A DNA stretch of 64,000 nt from Sipunculus nudus (taxonomy: Eukaryota > Annelida > Sipuncula > Golfingiida > Sipunculidae), in contig CM049317.1 of assembly GCA_026874595.1 (NCBI GenBank), positions 63,089,118 through 63,153,117 of the forward strand, given 5' to 3'. The notes beneath the pieces were generated by a model, which saw only the letters and a list, made by a program, of their open reading frames with translations, made no database searches and was not told the origin of the DNA. This document shows, piece after piece, positions 14,507-28,060 of the stretch (positions are counted from its first letter, which is position 1; each line of letters starts with the position of its first letter). Both the position numbers and the translations under genes were made by a program.

Positions 14507-17500
14507 GTGTAGCCAGGGAACCCGCCTGTCTCCCTATGGGTCATATCAGTGTGTGTTTTTAGAAAAATGTGTTATTCCCGTGATAATTTCGCCGTAAGCT
14601 AAGAATAAGCAAAGCATAAGCAAAGTCTAAGCAAAGGGATTATGCCTTTTAATATTTGTTTTTTTTTTTTTTGCACCATTTTCTGAAGAAATAATGTATT
14701 TTTGGACTCTGCGGGGAACTAATAATGTCAGAAATGGTAAAACACTGTAGGTAAATTCTGTTAAAATTAGAAAATGGGTCCCAGGAATCAATAAATGACT
14801 TTTTTAAAGTAGCAGAATTATACATTTGCGGTTTTGATTAAACGATATTGCCCTTACTTTTGATATTAATGTTCACTAACCGGGACTGCTGTGTAGCCAG
14901 GGAACCCGTCTGTCTCCCTATCTGTGATATCAGTGTATATTTTTAGGAAAATGCTGCATTTCTGTTGTGATTTTGCGGTAAGCAAAGCATAAGCAAAGTG
15001 TAAGCAAAGGGATTATGCCTTCATAATTGCTTTTTGGCACCATTTTCTGAAGAAAATAATGTATTTTTGGACTTTCCGGGGGTCTAATAATGTCAGAAAT
15101 GATTAAACACTGTAGGTAAATTGTGTGAAAATTGGAAAATGGGTCCAACAAATCAATAAATGACTTTTAAAAAATAGCAGAATTATACATTTGTTGTTTT
15201 GATTGAACGATATTGCCCTTACTTTTGATATTAATGTTCATTAACCAGTACTGATGTGCAGCCAGAGACCCGTCTATCTCACTATTGGTCAAATCAGTGT
15301 TTATTTTTAGGAAAATGCTGCATTTCTGTTGTGATTTTGCGGTAAGCAAAGCATAAGCAAAGTGTAAGCAAAGGGATTATGCCTTCATAATTGCTTTTTG
15401 GCACCATTTTCTGAAGAAAATAATGTATTTTTGGACATTGCGGGGGTCTATTAATATCAGAAATTATGAAACACTATAGGTATATTATGTGAAAATTGAA
15501 AAATGTGTCCAATTAATCAATTAATGAATTTTTTTAAAATAGAAGAATTATACATTTGTGGTTTTGATTGAACGATATTGCCCTTACTTTTGATATTAAT
15601 GTTCACAAACGGGGACTGCTGTGTAGCCAGGGAACCCGTCTGTCTCCCTATGGGTCATATCAGTGTGTGTTTTTAGAAAAATGTGTGATTCCCGTGATGA
15701 TTTCCCATAAGCAAAGAATAAGCAAAGCATAAGCAAAGTGTAAGCAAAGGGATTATGCCTTCATAATTGCTTTTTGGCACCATTTTCTGAAGAAATAATG
15801 TTTTTTTAGGGCTTTGAGGGGGTCTAATAATGTCAGAAATGGTGAAACACTGAAAGTAAATTGTGTTAAAATTGGAAAATGGGTCCAAGAAATCAATAAA
15901 TGACTTTTTTAAAAATAGCAAAATTACACTTTTGCGGTTTTGATTGAACGATATTGCCCTTACTTTTGATATTAATGTTCACTAACCGGGACTGCTGTGT
16001 AGCCAGGGGACCCGTCTGTCTCCCTATGGGTCATATCAGTGTGTATTTTTAGGAAAATGCTGCATTTCTGTTGTGATTTTGCCGTAAGCCAAGAATAAGC
16101 AAAGCATAATCAAAGTGTAAGTAAAGGGATTATGCCTTTATAATTGATTTTGGCAGAATTTTCTGAAAAAAATAATGTATTTTTGGACTCTGGGGGTCTA
16201 ATAATGTCAGAAATGATAAAACACTGTAGGTAAATTATGTGAAAATTGAAAAATGGGTCCAATAAATCAATAAATGACTTTTTTTAAAATAGCAGGATTA
16301 TACATTTGTGGTTTTGATTGAAAGATATTGCCCTTACTTTTGATATTACTATTCACGTACCGGGACTGCTGTGCAGCCAGGGAGCCCGTCTATCTCCCTA
16401 TGGTTCATATCAGTGTATATTTTTAGGAAAATGCTCCATTTCTGTCGTGATTTTGCCGTAAGCAAAGAATAAGCAAAGCATAAGCAAAGTGTATGCAAAG
16501 GGATAATGCCTTCATAATTGCTTTTTGGTACCATTTTTGATTGAACGATATTGCCCTTACTTTTGATATTAATGTTCACTAACCGGGACTGCTGTGTAGC
16601 CAGGGAACCCGCCTGTCTCCCTATGGGTCATATGAGTGTGTGTTTTTAGAAAAATGTGTTATTCCCGTGATGATTTCGCCGTAAGCAAAGAATAAGCAAA
16701 GCTTAAGCAAAGTGTAAGCAAAGGGATTATGCCTTTATAATTGCTTTTTGGCACCATTTTCTGAAGAAATAATGTATTTTTTTGACTTTCCGGGGGTCTA
16801 ATAATGTCAGAAATGGTTAAACACTGTAGGTAAATTGTGTGAAAATTGGAAAATGGGTCCAACAAATCAATAAATGACTTTTAAAAAATAGCAGAATTAT
16901 ACATTTGTTGTTTTGATTGAACGATATTGCCCTTACTTTTGATATTAATGTTCATTAACCAGTACTGATGTGAAGCCAGAGACCCGTCTATCTCCCTATT
17001 GGTCAAATCAGTGTTTATTTTTAGGAAAATGCTGCATTTCTGTTGTGATTTTGCGGTAAGCAAAGCATAAGCAAAGTGTAAGCAAAGGGATTATGCCTTC
17101 ATAATTGCTTTTTGGCACCATTTTCTGAAGAAAATAATGCATTTTTGGACTTTGCGGGGGTCTATTAATATCAGAAATTATGAAACACTATAGGTATATT
17201 ATGTGAAAATTGAAAAATGTGTCCAATTAATCAATTAATGAATTTTTTTAAAATAGAAGAATTATACATTTGTGGTTTTGATTGAACGATATTGCCCTTA
17301 CTTTTGATATTACTATTCACTAACCGGGACTGCTGTGTAGCCAGGGAGCCCGTCTATATCCTTATGGGTCATACCAGTGTATATTTTAGGAAAATGCTCC
17401 ATTTCTGTCGTGATTTTGCCGTAAGCAAAGAATAAGCAAAGCATCAGAAAAGTGTAAGCAAAGAGATTATGCCTTCATAATTGCTTTTTTTCACCATTAT

Positions 17501-18331
17501 CTGAAGAAATAATGTATTTTTGGACTTTGCGGGGGTCTAATAATGTCAAAAATGGTAAAACATTGTAGGTAAATTGAGTTAAAATTGGAAAATGGGTCCA
17601 AGAAATCAATAAATGACTTTTTTAAAAATAGAAGAATTATACATTTGCGGTTTTGATTGAACGATATTGCCCTTACTTTTGATATTAATGTTCACTAACC
17701 GGGACTGCTGTGAAGCCAGGGAACCCGCCTGTCTCCCTATGGGTCATATCAGTGTGTGTTTTTAGAAAATGTGTTATTCCCGTGATAATTTCGCCGTAAG
17801 CTAAGAATAAGCAAAGCATAAGCAAAGTCTAAGCAAAGGGATTATGCCTTTTAATATTTGTTTTTTATTGCACCATTTTCTGAAGAAATAATGTATTTTT
17901 GGACTCTGCGGGGAACTAATAATGTCAGAAATGGTAAAACACTGTAGGTAAATTCTGTTTAAATTAGAAAATGGGTCCAAAAAATCAATAAATGACTTTT
18001 TTTAAAATAGCAGAATTATACATTTGCGGTTTAGATTGAACGATATTGCCATTACTTTTGATATTAATGTTCACTAACAGGGACTGCTGTGAAGCCAGGG
18101 ATCCCGCCTGTCTCCCTTTGGGTCATATCAGTGTTTATTTTTTAGGAAAAAGCTCCATTTCTGTTGTGATTTTGCCGTAAGCAAAGAATAAGCAAAGCAT
18201 AAGCAAAGTGTATGCAAAGGGATAATGCCTTCATAATTGCTTTTTGGTACCATTTTTGATTAAACGAAATTGCCCTTACTTTTGATATTAATGTTCACTA
18301 ACCGGGACTGCTGTATAGCCAGGGAACCCGC

Positions 18332-21300
18332 CTGTCTCCCTATGGGTCATATCAGTGTGTGTTTTTAGAAAAATGTGTTATTCCCGTGATGATTTCCCAT
18401 AAGCAAAGAATAAGCAAAGCATAAGCAAAGTGTAAGCAAAGGGATTATGCCTTTATAATTGCTTTTTGGCACCATTTTCTGAAGAAATAATGTTTTTTTA
18501 GGGCTTTGAGGGGGTCTAATAATGTCAGAAATGGTGAAACACTGAAAGTAAATTGTGTTAAAATTGGAAAATGGGTCCAACAAATCAATAAATGACTTTT
18601 TTAAAAATAGCAAAATTACACTTTTGCGGTTTTGAATGAACGATATTGCCCTTACTTTTGATATTAATGTTCACTAACCGGGACTGCTGTGCAGCCAGGG
18701 AGCCCGTCTATCTCCCTATGGTTCATATCAGTGTATATTTTTAGGAAAATGCTCCATTTCTGTCGTGATTTTGCCGTAAGCCAAGAATAAGCAAAGCATA
18801 ATCAAAGTGTAAGCAAAGGGATTATGCCTTTATAATTGATTTTGGCAGAATTTTCTGAAAAAATAATGTATTTTTGGACTATGGGGGGTCTAATAATGTC
18901 AGAAATGGTAAAACACTGTAGGTAAATTGTGTGAAAATTGAAAAATGGGTCCAATAAATCAATAAATGACTTTTTTTAAAATAGCAGGATTATACATTTG
19001 TGGTTTTGATTGAACGATATTGCCCTTACTTTTGATATTACTATTCACTAACCGGGACTGCTGTGCAGCCAGGGAGCCCGTCTATCTCCCTATGGGTCAT
19101 ATCAGTGTATATTTTTAGGAAAATGCTCCATTTCTGTCGTGATTTTGCCGTAAGCAAAGAATAAGCAAAGCATAAGCAAAGTGTATGCAAAGGGATAATG
19201 CCTTCATAATTGCTTTTTAGTACCATTTTTGATTGAACGATATTGCCCTTACTTTTGATATAAATGTTCACTAACCGGGACTGCTGTGTAGCCAGGGGAC
19301 CCGTCTGTACCCATATGGGTCATATTTGTGTGTATTTTTAGGAAAATGCTGCAGTTCTGTTGTGATTTTGCCGTAAGAAAAGAATAAGCTAAGCATAAGC
19401 AAAGTGTAAGCAAAGGGATTATGCCTTCTAAATTGCTTTTTGGCACCATTTTCTGAAGAAAACAATGTACTTTTGGACTTTGTGGGGGTCTCATAATATC
19501 AGAAATGGTGAAACCCTGTAGGTAAATTCTGTTAAAATTAGAAAATGGGTCCAGGAATCAATAAATGACTTTTTTAGAGTAGCAGAATTTTACATTTGTG
19601 GTTTTGATTGAACGATATTGCCCTTACTTTTGATATTAATGTTCACTTACCGGTACTGCTGTGTAGCCAGGGGACCCGTCTGTCTCCATATGGGTCATAT
19701 CAGTGTGTATTTTTAGGAAAATGCTGCATTTCTGTTGTGATTTTGCGGTAAGCAAAGAATAAGCAGAGCATAAGCAAAGTGTAAGCAAAGGGATTATGCC
19801 TTAATAATTGCTTTTTGGCACCATTTTCTGAAAAAAATATTGTATTTTTGGGATTTGCGGGGGTCAATAATGTCAGAAATGGTGAAACACTGAAAGTAAA
19901 TTGTGTTAAAATTGGAAAATGTGTCCAATAAATCAATAATGACTTTTTTAAAAATAGAAGAATTATACATTTGCGGTTTTGATTGAACGATAATGCCCTT
20001 ACTTTTGATATTAATGTTCACTAACCGGGACTGCTGTGTAGCCAGGGAACCCGTCTGTCTCCCTATGGGTCATATCAGTGTGTATTTTTAGGAAAATGCT
20101 GCATTTCTGTTGTGTATTTGCCGTAAGCAAAGAATAAGCAAAGAATCAGCAAAGTGTAAGCAAAGGGATTATACCTTCATAATTGCTTTTTCGCACCATT
20201 TTCTGAAGAACACAATGTACTTTTGGACTTTGGGGGGGTCTAATAATGTCAGAAATGGTGAAACACTGTAGGTAAATTCTGTTAAAATTAGAAAATGGGT
20301 CCCAGGAATCAATAAATGACTTTTTTAAAGTAGCAGAATTTTACATTTGTGGTTTTGATTGAACGATATTGCCCTTACTTTTGATATTAATATTCACTAA
20401 CTGGGACTGCTGTGTAGCCAGGGGCCCGTCTGTCTCCATATCGGTCATATCAGTGTGTATTTTTAGGAAAATGCTGCATTTCTGTTGTGATTTTGCCGTA
20501 AGCAAAGAATAAGCAAAGAATCAGCAAAGTGTAAGCAAAGGGATTATGCCTTCATAATTGCTTTTTGGCACCATTTTCTGAAGAAAACAATGTACTTTTG
20601 GACTTTGGGGGGGTCTAATAATGTCAGAAATGGTGAAACACTCTAGGTAAATTCTGTTAAAATTAGAAAATGGGTCCCAGGAATCAATAAATGACTTTTT
20701 TAAAGTAGCAGAATTTTACATTTGTGGTTTTGATTGAACGATATTGCCCTTACTTTTGATATTAATATTCACTAACCGGGACTGCTGTGTAGCCAGGGGA
20801 CCCGTCTGTCTCCCTATGGGTCATATCAGTGTGTATTTTTAGGAAAATGCTGCATTTCTGTTGTGATTTTGCCGTAAGCAAAGAATAAGCAAAGCATAAG
20901 CAAAGTGTAAGCAAAGGGATTATGCCTTCTAAATTGCTCTTCTGGCACCATTTTCTGAAGAAAACAATGTACTTTTGGACTTTGTGGGGGTCTCATAATA
21001 TCAGAAATGGTGTAACTCTGTAGGTAAATTCTGTTGAAATTAGAAAATGGGTCCCAGGAATCAATAAATGACTTTTTTAAAGTAGCAGAATTTTACATTT
21101 GTGGTTTTGATTGAACGATATTGCCCTTACTTTTGATATTAATATTCACGAACCGGGACTTCTGTGTAGCCAGGGGACCCGTCTGTCTCCATATGGGTCA
21201 TATCAGTGTGTATTTTTAGGAAAATGCTGCATTTCTGTTGTGATTTTGCGGTAAGCAAAGAATAAGCAGAGCATAAGCAAAGTGTAAGCAAAGGGATTAT

Positions 21301-24300
21301 GCCTTAATAATTGCTTTTTGGCACCATTTTCTGAAAAAAATATTGTATTTTTGGGCTTTGCGGGGGTCTAATAATGTCAGAAATGGTGAAACACTGAAAG
21401 TAAATTGTGTTAAAATTGGAAAATGTGTCCAATAAATCAATAATGACTTTTTTAAAAATTGCAGAATTATACATTCGCGGTTTGATTGAACGATATTGCC
21501 CTTACTTTTGATATTAATGTTCACTGACCGGGACTGCTGTGTAGCTAGGGGACCCGTCTGTCCCCCTTTGGGTCATATCAGTGTGTATTTTAAGGAAAAT
21601 GCTGCATTTCTGTTGTGATTTTGCCGTAAGCAAAGAATAAGCAAAGAATCAGCAAAGTGTAAGCAAAATGATTATGCCTTCATAATTGCTTTTTTTCTTC
21701 ATTTTCTGAAGAAAACAATGTACTTTTGGACTTTGCGGGAGTCTAATAATGTCAGAAATGGTCAAACACTGTAGGTAAATTCTGTTAAAATTAGAAAATG
21801 GGTCCCAGGAATCAATAAATGACTTTTTTAAGTAGCAGAATTTTACATTTGTGGTTTTGATTGAACGATATTGCCCTTACTTTTGATATTAATATTCACT
21901 AACCGGGACTCCTGTGTAGCCAGGGGACCCGTCTGTCTCCCTATGGGTCATATCAGTGTGTATTTTTGGGAAAATGCTGCATTTCTGTTGTGATTTTGCC
22001 GTAAGCCAAGAATAAGCAAAGCATAATCAAAGTGTAAGCAAAGGGATTATGCCTTTATAATTGATTTTGGCAGAATTTTCTGAAAAAAATAATGTATTTT
22101 TGGACTCTGGGAGGTCTAATAATGTCAGAAATGATAAAACACTGTAGGTAAATTGTGTGAAAATTGAAAAATGGGTCCAATAAATCAATAAATGACTTTT
22201 TTTAAAAATAGCAGGATTATACATTTGTGGTTTTGATTGAAAGATATTGCCCTTACTTTTGATATTACTATTCACGTACCGGGACTGCTGTGCAGCCAGG
22301 GAGCCCGTCTATCTCCCTATGGTTCATATCAGTGTATATTTTTAGGAAAATGCTCCATTTCTGTCGTGATTTTGCCGTAAGCAAAGAATAAGCAAAGCAT
22401 AAGCAAAGTGTATGCAAAGGGATAATGCCTTCATAATTGCTTTTTGGTACCATTTTTGATTGAACGATATTGCCCTTACTTTTGATATTAATGTTCACTA
22501 ACCGGGACTGCTGTGTAGCCAGGGGACCCGTCTGTCTCCCTATGGGTCATATCAGTGTGTATTTTTGGGAAAATGCTGCATTTCTGTTGTAATTTTGCCG
22601 TAAGCCAAGAATAAGCAAAGCATAATCAAAGTGTAAGCAAAGGGATTATGCCTTTATAATTGATTTTGGCAGAATTTTCTGAAAAAAATAATGTATTTTT
22701 GGACTCTGGGAGGTCTAATAAGGTCAGAAATGATAAAACACTGTAGGTAAATTGTGTGAAAATTGAAAAATGGGTCCAATAAATCAATAAATGACTTTTT
22801 TTTAAAATAACAGGATTATACATTTGTGGTTTTGATTGAAAGATATTGCCCTTACTTTTGATATTACTATTCACGTACCGGGACTGCTGTGCAGCCAGGG
22901 AGCCCGTCTATCTCCCTATGGTTCATATGAGTGTATATTTTTAGGAAAATGCTCCATTTCTGTCGTGATTTTGCCGTAAGCAAAGAATAAGCAAAGCATA
23001 AGCAAAGTGTATGCAAAGGGATAATGCCTTCATAATTGCTTTTTGGTACCATTTTTGATTGAACGATATTGCCCTTACTTTTGATATTAATGTTCACTAA
23101 CCGGGACTGCTGTGTAGCCAGGGAACCCGCCTGTCTCCCTATGGGTCATATCAGTGTGTGTTTTTAGAAAAATGTGTTATTCCCGTGATAATTTCGCCGT
23201 AAGCTAAGAATAAGCAAAGCATAAGCAAAGTCTAAGCAAAGGGATTATGCCTTTTAATATTTGTTTTTTTTTTTTTGCACCATTTTCTGAAGAAATAATG
23301 TATTTTTGGACTCTGCGGGGAACTAATAATGTCAGAAATGGTAAAACACTGTAGGTAAATTCTGTTAAAATTAGAAAATGGGTCCCAGGAATCAATAAAT
23401 GACTTTTTTAAAGTAGCAGAATTATACATTTGCGGTTTTGATTAAACGATATTGCCCTTACTTTTGATATTAATGTTCACTAACCGGGACTGCTGTGTAG
23501 CCAGGGAACCCGTCTGTCTCCCTATCTGTGATATCAGTGTATATTTTTAGGAAAATGCTGCATTTCTGTTGTGATTTTGCGGTAAGCAAAGCATAAGCAA
23601 AGTGTAAGCAAAGGGATTATGCCTTCATAATTGCTTTTTGGCACCATTTTCTGAAGAAAATAATGTATTTTTGGACTTTCCGGGGGTCTAATAATGTCAG
23701 AAATGATTAAACACTGTAGGTAAATTGTGTGAAAATTGGAAAATGGGTCCAACAAATCAATAAATGACTTTTAAAAAATAGCAGAATTATACATTTGTTG
23801 TTTTGATTGAACGATATTGCCCTTACTTTTGATATTAATGTTCATTAACCAGTACTGATGTGCAGCCAGAGACCCGTCTATCTCACTATTGGTCAAATCA
23901 GTGTTTATTTTTAGGAAAATGCTGCATTTCTGTTGTGATTTTGCGGTAAGCAAAGCATAAGCAAAGTGTAAGCAAAGGGATTATGCCTTCATAATTGCTT
24001 TTTGGCACCATTTTCTGAAGAAAATAATGTATTTTTGGACATTGCGGGGGTCTATTAATATCAGAAATTATGAAACACTATAGGTATATTATGTGAAAAT
24101 TGAAAAATGTGTCCAATTAATCAATTAATGAATTTTTTTAAAATAGAAGAATTATACATTTGTGGTTTTGATTGAACGATATTGCCCTTACTTTTGATAT
24201 TAATGTTCACAAACGGGGACTGCTGTGTAGCCAGGGAACCCGTCTGTCTCCCTATGGGTCATATCAGTGTGTGTTTTTAGAAAAATGTGTGATTCCCGTG

Positions 24301-26936
24301 ATGATTTCCCATAAGCAAAGAATAAGCAAAGCATAAGCAAAGTGTAAGCAAAGGGATTATGCCTTCATAATTGCTTTTTGGCACCATTTTCTGAAGAAAT
24401 AATGTTTTTTTAGGGCTTTGAGGGGGTCTAATAATGTCAGAAATGGTGAAACACTGAAAGTAAATTGTGTTAAAATTGGAAAATGGGTCCAAGAAATCAA
24501 TAAATGACTTTTTTAAAAATAGCAAAATTACACTTTTGCGGTTTTGATTGAACGATATTGCCCTTACTTTTGATATTAATGTTCACTAACCGGGACTGCT
24601 GTGTAGCCAGGGGACCCGTCTGTCTCCCTATGGGTCATATCAGTGTGTATTTTTAGGAAAATGCTGCATTTCTGTTGTGATTTTGCCGTAAGCCAAGAAT
24701 AAGCAAAGCATAATCAAAGTGTAAGTAAAGGGATTATGCCTTTATAATTGATTTTGGCAGAATTTTCTGAAAAAAATAATGTATTTTTGGACTCTGGGGG
24801 TCTAATAATGTCAGAAATGATAAAACACTGTAGGTAAATTATGTGAAAATTGAAAAATGGGTCCAATAAATCAATAAATGACTTTTTTTAAAATAGCAGG
24901 ATTATACATTTGTGGTTTTGATTGAAAGATATTGCCCTTACTTTTGATATTACTATTCACGTACCGGGACTGCTGTGCAGCCAGGGAGCCCGTCTATCTC
25001 CCTATGGTTCATATCAGTGTATATTTTTAGGAAAATGCTCCATTTCTGTCGTGATTTTGCCGTAAGCAAAGAATAAGCAAAGCATAAGCAAAGTGTATGC
25101 AAAGGGATAATGCCTTCATAATTGCTTTTTGGTACCATTTTTGATTGAACGATATTGCCCTTACTTTTGATATTAATGTTCACTAACCGGGACTGCTGTG
25201 TAGCCAGGGAACCCGCCTGTCTCCCTATGGGTCATATGAGTGTGTGTTTTTAGAAAAATGTGTTATTCCCGTGATGATTTCGCCGTAAGCAAAGAATAAG
25301 CAAAGCTTAAGCAAAGTGTAAGCAAAGGGATTATGCCTTTATAATTGCTTTTTGGCACCATTTTCTGAAGAAATAATGTATTTTTTTGACTTTCCGGGGG
25401 TCTAATAATGTCAGAAATGGTTAAACACTGTAGGTAAATTGTGTGAAAATTGGAAAATGGGTCCAACAAATCAATAAATGACTTTTAAAAAATAGCAGAA
25501 TTATACATTTGTTGTTTTGATTGAACGATATTGCCCTTACTTTTGATATTAATGTTCATTAACCAGTACTGATGTGAAGCCAGAGACCCGTCTATCTCCC
25601 TATTGGTCAAATCAGTGTTTATTTTTAGGAAAATGCTGCATTTCTGTTGTGATTTTGCGGTAAGCAAAGCATAAGCAAAGTGTAAGCAAAGGGATTATGC
25701 CTTCATAATTGCTTTTTGGCACCATTTTCTGAAGAAAATAATGCATTTTTGGACTTTGCGGGGGTCTATTAATATCAGAAATTATGAAACACTATAGGTA
25801 TATTATGTGAAAATTGAAAAATGTGTCCAATTAATCAATTAATGAATTTTTTTAAAATAGAAGAATTATACATTTGTGGTTTTGATTGAACGATATTGCC
25901 CTTACTTTTGATATTACTATTCACTAACCGGGACTGCTGTGTAGCCAGGGAGCCCGTCTATATCCTTATGGGTCATACCAGTGTATATTTTAGGAAAATG
26001 CTCCATTTCTGTCGTGATTTTGCCGTAAGCAAAGAATAAGCAAAGCATCAGAAAAGTGTAAGCAAAGAGATTATGCCTTCATAATTGCTTTTTTTCACCA
26101 TTATCTGAAGAAATAATGTATTTTTGGACTTTGCGGGGGTCTAATAATGTCAAAAATGGTAAAACATTGTAGGTAAATTGAGTTAAAATTGGAAAATGGG
26201 TCCAAGAAATCAATAAATGACTTTTTTAAAAATAGAAGAATTATACATTTGCGGTTTTGATTGAACGATATTGCCCTTACTTTTGATATTAATGTTCACT
26301 AACCGGGACTGCTGTGAAGCCAGGGAACCCGCCTGTCTCCCTATGGGTCATATCAGTGTGTGTTTTTAGAAAATGTGTTATTCCCGTGATAATTTCGCCG
26401 TAAGCTAAGAATAAGCAAAGCATAAGCAAAGTCTAAGCAAAGGGATTATGCCTTTTAATATTTGTTTTTTATTGCACCATTTTCTGAAGAAATAATGTAT
26501 TTTTGGACTCTGCGGGGAACTAATAATGTCAGAAATGGTAAAACACTGTAGGTAAATTCTGTTTAAATTAGAAAATGGGTCCAAAAAATCAATAAATGAC
26601 TTTTTTTAAAATAGCAGAATTATACATTTGCGGTTTAGATTGAACGATATTGCCATTACTTTTGATATTAATGTTCACTAACAGGGACTGCTGTGAAGCC
26701 AGGGATCCCGCCTGTCTCCCTTTGGGTCATATCAGTGTTTATTTTTTAGGAAAAAGCTCCATTTCTGTTGTGATTTTGCCGTAAGCAAAGAATAAGCAAA
26801 GCATAAGCAAAGTGTATGCAAAGGGATAATGCCTTCATAATTGCTTTTTGGTACCATTTTTGATTAAACGAAATTGCCCTTACTTTTGATATTAATGTTC
26901 ACTAACCGGGACTGCTGTATAGCCAGGGAACCCGCC
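18332..26936. repeat. Higher-order repeat, copy 2 of the 8,605 bp tandem duplication
   Basis: This is the second copy of the unit. Seen differences from copy 1 are a poly-T tract one base shorter near 23,265 (14,660 in copy 1), which changes the offset from 8,605 to 8,604, and CATATGAGTG at 22,925 where copy 1 has CATATCAGTG. The sequence continues to resemble the start of the unit until about 27,046, where it diverges to a different monomer type. Confidence 0.9.
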
Positions 26937-28060
26937 TGTCTCCCTATGGGTCATATCAGTGTGTGTTTTTAGAAAAATGTGTTATTCCCGTGATGATTTC
27001 CCATAAGCAAAGAATAAGCAAAGCATAAGCAAAGTGTAAGCAAAGTGATTATGCCTTCATAATTGCTTTTTGGCACCATTTTCTGAAGAAATAATGTATT
27101 TTTGGACTTTGCGGGGGTCTTATAATGTCAAAAATGGTAAAACATTGTAGGTAAATTGAGTTAAAATTGGAAAATGGGTCCAAGAAATCAATAAATGACT
27201 TTTTTAAAAATAGAAGAATTATACATTTGCGGTTTTGATTGAACGATATTGCCCTTACTTTTGATATTAATGTTCACTAACCGGGACTGCTGTGAAGCCA
27301 GGGAACCCGCCTGTCTCCCTATGGGTCATATCAGTGTGTGTTTTTAGAAAAATGTGTTATTCCCGTGATAATTTCGCCGTAAGCTAAGAATAAGCAAAGC
27401 ATAAGCAAAGTCTAAGCAAAGGGATTATGCCTTTTAATATTTGTTTTTTTTTGCACCATTTTCTGAAGAAATAATGTATTTTTGGACTCTGCGGGGAACT
27501 AATAATGTCAGAAATGGTAAAACACTGTAGGTAAATTCTGTTTAAATTAGAAAATGGGTCCAAAAAATCAATAAATGACTTTTTTTAAAATAGCAGAATT
27601 ATACATTTGCGGTTTAGATTGAACGATATTGCCATTACTTTTGATAATAATGTTCACTAACAGTGACTGCTGTGAAGCCAGGGATCCCGCCTGTCTCCCT
27701 TTGGGTCATATCAGTGTTTATTTTTTAGGAAAAAGCTCCATTTCTGTTGTGATTTTGCCGTAAGCAAAGAATAAGCAAATCATAAGCAAAGTGTATGCAA
27801 AGGGATAATGCCTTCATAATTGCTTTTTGGTACCATTTTTGATTAAACGAAATTGCCCTTACTTTTGATATTAATGTTTACTAACCGGGACTGCTGTATA
27901 GCCAGGGAACCCGCCTGTCTCCCTATGGGTCATATCAGTGTGTGTTTTTAGAAAAATGTGTTATTCCCGTGATGATTTCCCATAAGCAAAGAATAAGCAA
28001 AGCATAAGCAAAGTGTAAGCAAAGGGATTATGCCTTCATAATTGCTTTTTGGCACCATTT
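26146..28060. repeat. Tandem duplication of a ~978 bp unit (two full monomers plus a deletion monomer)
   Basis: AATGTCAAAAATGG at 26,146 and 27,124, the ATCCCGCCTGTC variant near 26,704 and 27,682, and TGATTAAACGAAATTGCC at 26,861 and 27,840 are all 978-979 bp apart. The unit overlaps the end of the second 8.6 kb copy, so the 978 bp event is separate from the large duplication. Confidence 0.75.

Larger units (their letters stand above)
9727..18331. repeat. Higher-order repeat, copy 1 of an 8,605 bp tandem duplication
   Basis: Every variant monomer in this segment, including the ~223 bp deletion monomers, recurs in the same order 8,604-8,605 bp to the right. The left boundary is set by ACCCGTCTG here against ACCCGCCTG at 18,326, after which the two copies run in register. 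In the stretches compared by eye only a handful of differences appear, so the duplication is recent or is an assembly product. Confidence 0.9.
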
